Assembly: GCA_003024985.2 (NCBI GenBank)
Contig: PXIH01S0027385.1
Length of the DNA: 10,313 bases
Origin: Euperipatoides rowelli
Lineage: Eukaryota; Onychophora; Udeonychophora; Euonychophora; Peripatopsidae
Direction: 5' to 3' (one strand)
The notes beneath the pieces were generated by a model. The model searched no databases. It worked only from the letters and a program-made list of their open reading frames with translations, and was not told the DNA's origin. The position numbers and the translations under genes are program-made. The stretch's first letter is position 1, and each line of letters begins with the position of its first letter. Below are positions 8,256-10,313 of the stretch, in pieces.

Positions 8256-9262
8256 TCAGTCAACATGTGCTCCATTCGTTGCTTGGACATAAAAGCAAAA
8301 ATTAATTTCAACCCAAACACCCTGAAGCATTTCCTCGTTGATAACTGTCATTTCTTTTGTAATCCTGGTTTTTACGTCGTTTATGACATTAACCTTGGTC
8401 CATAAACTTTGTCCTTCACAAAACCCCATTAAAAAAAGTCACAAGGGTCAGATCCTGGGAACTTGATAGCCATTTGGCAGGACCATCACACCTATACATA
8501 TTTTAGGAAAGTGTTCGGTAAGTGATTCTCTGACAATTAAATGGCAAGGAACTGTCTAGTTGTAAGTACACATTGGGCTGCAGTTCTTATAATTGGGGTA
8601 CATAAACTGTTCCAAAAGGATGAGATAATTGTTAGATGTAACAGTTGGTTCGCTAAAAAAAAAAGGGACTGATCACTTGGTCCCGCATCAAACCGCACCA
8701 AACATTGTCTTTAGGGCTGTCCCAATCATGCTCCCGAATGAAGTGAGGATTTTGAGAAGCTCAAATCCTGACATTGTGCCTGTTTACTTTGCCACTCACA
8801 TGAAATGTGGTTTCATCTGAAAACATTACACGGTCCAAAAACTAATCATCATGGTCGATAGCAGCCATCATTTGTACAGCGAATTGTCATCTTGCAATTT
8901 TGTCTGTAGGCTTTAATTTTTGCACCAACTGCAATTTGTGCAGGTAAGACAAAAACGTCTCTTCAACCCCTTTTGCACGGTTGACTTGGTATCTGCAGTT
9001 CCCTTGTGTCAGCTCTAGTTGACTTTTGTGGACATCGTTCAAACGCTAGGTAAATACATTCGACAATCTCATCAGAGACTCTAGGCCGAACTCCTTTTAG
9101 CGGGAATAATACTTCCGGTTTTTTTAAACATTTTGAATCTCACATATATGGATAGTCATAATGTGGATCACTTCCTTAAGTGGTTTTGAAGTTCCTCCCC
9201 ACTTGCGTAGCTGATTTGGTTTCGATAAACCACTCCCACACACTTTTCAATGGAGATGCCAT
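8256..9262 (-). pseudogene. Degenerate mariner-type (DDD) transposase
   Basis: The ancestral product is the transposase that binds the inverted repeats and cuts and rejoins DNA at TA sites. The frame starts at ATG (9260-9262) with MASPLKSVWEWFIETKSATQ, the N-terminal helix-turn-helix of this family. A linker PRVSDEIVE follows near 9085. The longest intact-frame block (8650-8946) has HKLQLVQKLKPTDKIAR, FLDRVMFSDETTFHVSGKVN and SPKDNVW. The catalytic Asp codons are legible: D1 in FSDET (8815-8817), D2 in QLDSS (8554-8556, decayed from the usual QxDGAP) and D3 in CDFF (8438-8440), with about 38 residues between D2 and D3. WGFVKDKVYG follows, and the end NGAHVD-stop is at 8256. In-frame stops occur at 9176-9178, 8887-8889, 8842-8844 and 8761-8763, and frame changes near 8985, 8600 and 8445 are needed to follow the family. 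Its 1,007 bases fit a protein of about 335-345 residues, so loss is by point mutation and small indels. Confidence 0.9.
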
Positions 9263-9303
9263 CTTTACCAGCACCGCCTACAAGAAAAGAACAGTAAAAA
9301 TAA

Positions 9304-9406
9304 CTTTTTGAGTTGGTCAATAATATGGTGCAAACAGATTGCTTGAATGTCATTCAGTTTTTTTAGTTGATTTTCTAATGTGTAAAATGACTTTGTGGCC
9401 ACCCTG
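9304..9406 (-). repeat. Right terminal inverted repeat of the mariner-like element
   Basis: Read inward from 9406 it starts CAGGGTGGCCACAAAGTCA and pairs with 8133-8236. CAGGGTGGCCA is a typical outer end for this kind of arthropod element. It lies about 40 bases upstream of the transposase start codon. Confidence 0.87.
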
Positions 9407-9408
9407 TA
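9407..9408. other. TA target-site dinucleotide
   Basis: TA directly follows the right inverted repeat and is the expected half of the TA duplication made by Tc1/mariner insertion. It also forms the start of a TAGCCTA word (9407-9413), so the insertion may have landed in, or at the edge of, one of these dispersed words. Confidence 0.6.
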
Positions 9409-9523
9409 GCCTAAATCAATATACCACATGAATAGTATTTCTAGTCCCATTGTGTTGATACAATATATACCCATAATTGCATGACAACTGCTCTGGAGAT
9501 GATTTCTAATTTTATTGTGACAC

Positions 9524-9970
9524 ATGGAGTTCTTAGTTCCAAAAACCCTATGGATAACATCAAATTTTGTAAAAATATTAAACAGAATAGACGTAAATGA
9601 GGCTAAAATAAATAAATCGACTGAACTGATCAATAGATTAGAGGAAAGGCAAGTTCAGCTATCAAAAAATGATGAGAAAGTGGTTGACCTACCCAAAGCT
9701 ATTGATAAATACAATAGGCAGTTTAATATGATAATATTTGATCTGGAGGAAACTGATAATGAATGTTTGCAGTTGGAAAAGATATTTGTATTGTTAGGAT
9801 GCAGTGATATTTTTAGAAATATACAGTTCAATAGGATAGGTCAAATCACGGATAAAAACAAAAGACCACTCAAAATCTATTTTAAAACTATTCAGGCAAA
9901 ATGGTCCTTTTACAAAAAATACACAGAATTAAAAAAGCAAAAAGTTATATTTGGAGCTTCTAGAGATTAG
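9524..9970 (+). CDS. LINE ORF1-like nucleic-acid-binding protein (C-terminally shifted)
   Basis: The 148-residue frame starts at ATG 9524 just after a stop codon. Residues about 15-62 are a charged coiled coil (NRIDVNEAKINKSTELINRL and following heptads), the trimerising or dimerising part in LINE ORF1 proteins. Residues 67-76 (FNMIIFDLEE) and 103-120 (NRIGQ then RPLKIYF) match the strand-rich RNA-binding-like domain of such proteins, which coat the element's RNA. The frame ends at TAG 9968-9970 right after GASRD. Similarity appears to continue in another frame from about 9954 (LEIRKTGKDMVIYKDRIIPR) up to a stop at 10092-10094. A small deletion or frameshift near 9955-9965 therefore probably removed part of the C-terminal region. 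The N-terminus is short for an ORF1 protein, so the start may also be lost or the copy rearranged. The family is clear; a gag-like zinc knuckle is not visible. Confidence 0.75.
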   Translation: MEFLVPKTLWITSNFVKILNRIDVNEAKINKSTELINRLEERQVQLSKNDEKVVDLPKAIDKYNRQFNMIIFDLEETDNECLQLEKIFVLLGCSDIFRNIQFNRIGQITDKNKRPLKIYFKTIQAKWSFYKKYTELKKQKVIFGASRD

Positions 9971-10094
9971 AAAAACAGGAAAAGACATGGTTATATATAA
10001 AGATAGAATTATTCCCAGGGATAAAAAGATGAGAGAAAATAAGGAAGAAAGTGAAATGTTAAATCTAGATTTGGGAGCAATAAGAAAAAAATAG

Positions 10095-10313
10095 CAACTA
10101 GAATCTCCTCCTGAGAAGTTTATCCTTTCTTTCACTAATGCTAATTCAGTAATTTCAAAAATATCAGAAATATTGCTATACTTGTCATTAAAAAATCCTA
10201 TGATACTAACAATAACAGAATCTTGGTTAAATACTAATGTGAGTAATGAATCATTAAATACTAAAAATTATAATATTTACAGGAATGACAGGGGGACTTC
10301 TAGGGGGGGGGGG
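10095..10313 (+). CDS. LINE ORF2 start: AP-endonuclease domain, partial
   Basis: From the stop at 10092-10094 this frame is open for 73 codons to the window end. It shows the start of an apurinic/apyrimidinic-type endonuclease, the LINE enzyme that nicks target DNA to prime reverse transcription. FTNANSVISKISEI holds the first conserved Asn, and LTITESWLN holds the metal-binding Glu in the E-(T/S)-W-L motif. YNIYRNDRGTSRGGG corresponds to the conserved Y-x-x-x-R-x-D-R-x-x-x-x-G-G-G segment. No ATG opens the frame; translation in an active copy may start from the preceding frame or the start was lost. The last twelve bases are all G, which fits the Gly codons expected here but is longer than I would trust at a sequence edge. 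The rest of the endonuclease and the reverse transcriptase lie beyond the window. Confidence 0.8.
10302..10313. other. Poly-G run at the window edge
   Basis: Twelve consecutive G residues end the window. A GGG-coding stretch is expected at this place in the endonuclease, but a long pure G run in AT-rich DNA, at the very end of the sequence, also looks like a low-quality contig edge. Confidence 0.5.

Larger units (their letters stand above)
8133..9406 (-). mobile_element. Mariner/Tc1-superfamily DNA transposon, full length but inactive
   Basis: The element is about 1.27 kb. It is bounded by terminal inverted repeats of roughly 103 bases that start CAGAAGGT (left) and, read inward from the right, CAGGGTGGCC. 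It carries one minus-strand transposase frame filling the interior. A TA dinucleotide directly outside the right end (9407-9408) fits the TA target of IS630/Tc1/mariner elements; the matching left position is TG, probably a mutated TA. Size, inverted repeats, single gene and DDD-type catalytic motifs all agree with this superfamily. The transposase and the inverted repeats are both mutated, so the copy is old and cannot encode its own transposase. No other insertion interrupts it. Confidence 0.88.
9524..10313 (+). mobile_element. Non-LTR retrotransposon (LINE), 5' part, cut by the window end
   Basis: Two successive reading frames have the order of a two-ORF LINE. The first is an ORF1-type protein with a coiled coil and an RNA-binding-like domain; the second, starting some 120 bases later, is an AP-endonuclease domain leading off the window. 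The endonuclease opening SFTNANSVISKISEI and ITESWLN fit the CR1/L2/Jockey-like range better than RTE; a finer assignment needs the reverse transcriptase, which is not in the window. The true 5' end is unknown: a stop codon (9518-9520) lies directly before the first ATG, and the 115 bases between the mariner end and this ATG show no clear LINE sequence. Confidence 0.8.

Noticed and set aside
8629-8820. 63-codon plus-strand frame
   Set aside because: It is the antisense shadow of the transposase block at 8650-8946, whose minus-strand reading matches a known family.
9168-9633. Two overlapping minus-strand frames
   Set aside because: They cover the transposase N-terminus in the wrong frame, the right inverted repeat and the start of LINE ORF1 antisense. 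Their content is explained by those features.
9929-10135. 68-codon minus-strand frame
   Set aside because: It is antisense to the LINE ORF1/ORF2 junction and has Leu/Ser/Phe-rich shadow composition.
1-10313. A bacterial, phage or novel defence-system locus
   Set aside because: There is no gene density, no ribosome-binding sites and no operon structure; the recognisable genes are animal-type transposons.

Overview
The window looks like non-coding DNA from an animal nuclear genome, most likely an insect and possibly a hemipteran such as a leafhopper. It is very AT-rich, has many A and T runs and single N bases at 4407, 4931 and 7791, and has no densely packed reading frames. Its only clearly recognisable protein remains come from two transposon groups common in arthropods. 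The organism call is inferred from this general character and from the mariner-type transposase; no diagnostic host gene was recognised.

Layout. Positions 1-2270 hold no convincing gene. They contain a degenerate ~84-bp tandem repeat (about 295-607) and a ~50-bp tandem repeat (1695-1812). Around 2278-2421 there is a weak plus-strand exon candidate ending at a GTAAGT donor. On the minus strand at 4140-4346 lies a better candidate: about 60 codons of less AT-rich, protein-like sequence ending in a stop, with two AATAAA signals about 65-75 bases downstream. It may be the last exon of an unrecognised host gene. Positions 4756-5024 look like the 3' end of a non-LTR retrotransposon, with a stem-loop followed by an (AAAT)n tail.

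Positions 5025-8130 are non-coding. They carry a GC-rich hairpin (6463-6513), two adjacent near-perfect palindromes of 46 and 50 bp (6603-6702), a 20-bp palindrome built on TCCGG (7685-7704) and a poly-C run next to an N.

The right-hand end is made of mobile DNA. A complete but dead mariner/Tc1-type transposon occupies 8133-9406: it has ~103-bp terminal inverted repeats, a TA target-site base pair on the right, and a minus-strand transposase with stops and frameshifts in which all three catalytic Asp codons are still legible. Next to it, from 9524 to the window end, is a plus-strand LINE: an ORF1-type coiled-coil/RNA-binding protein, then the N-terminal part of an AP-endonuclease domain cut by the window edge.

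Nothing here forms an operon or defence system. The parts are independent genomic parasites, their relics, repeats and perhaps one or two host exons. I found no convincing evidence of a new biological system. The items most worth a second look are the paired palindromes, the orphan exon at 4140-4346 and the strongly over-represented word TAGCCTA/TAGGCTA.
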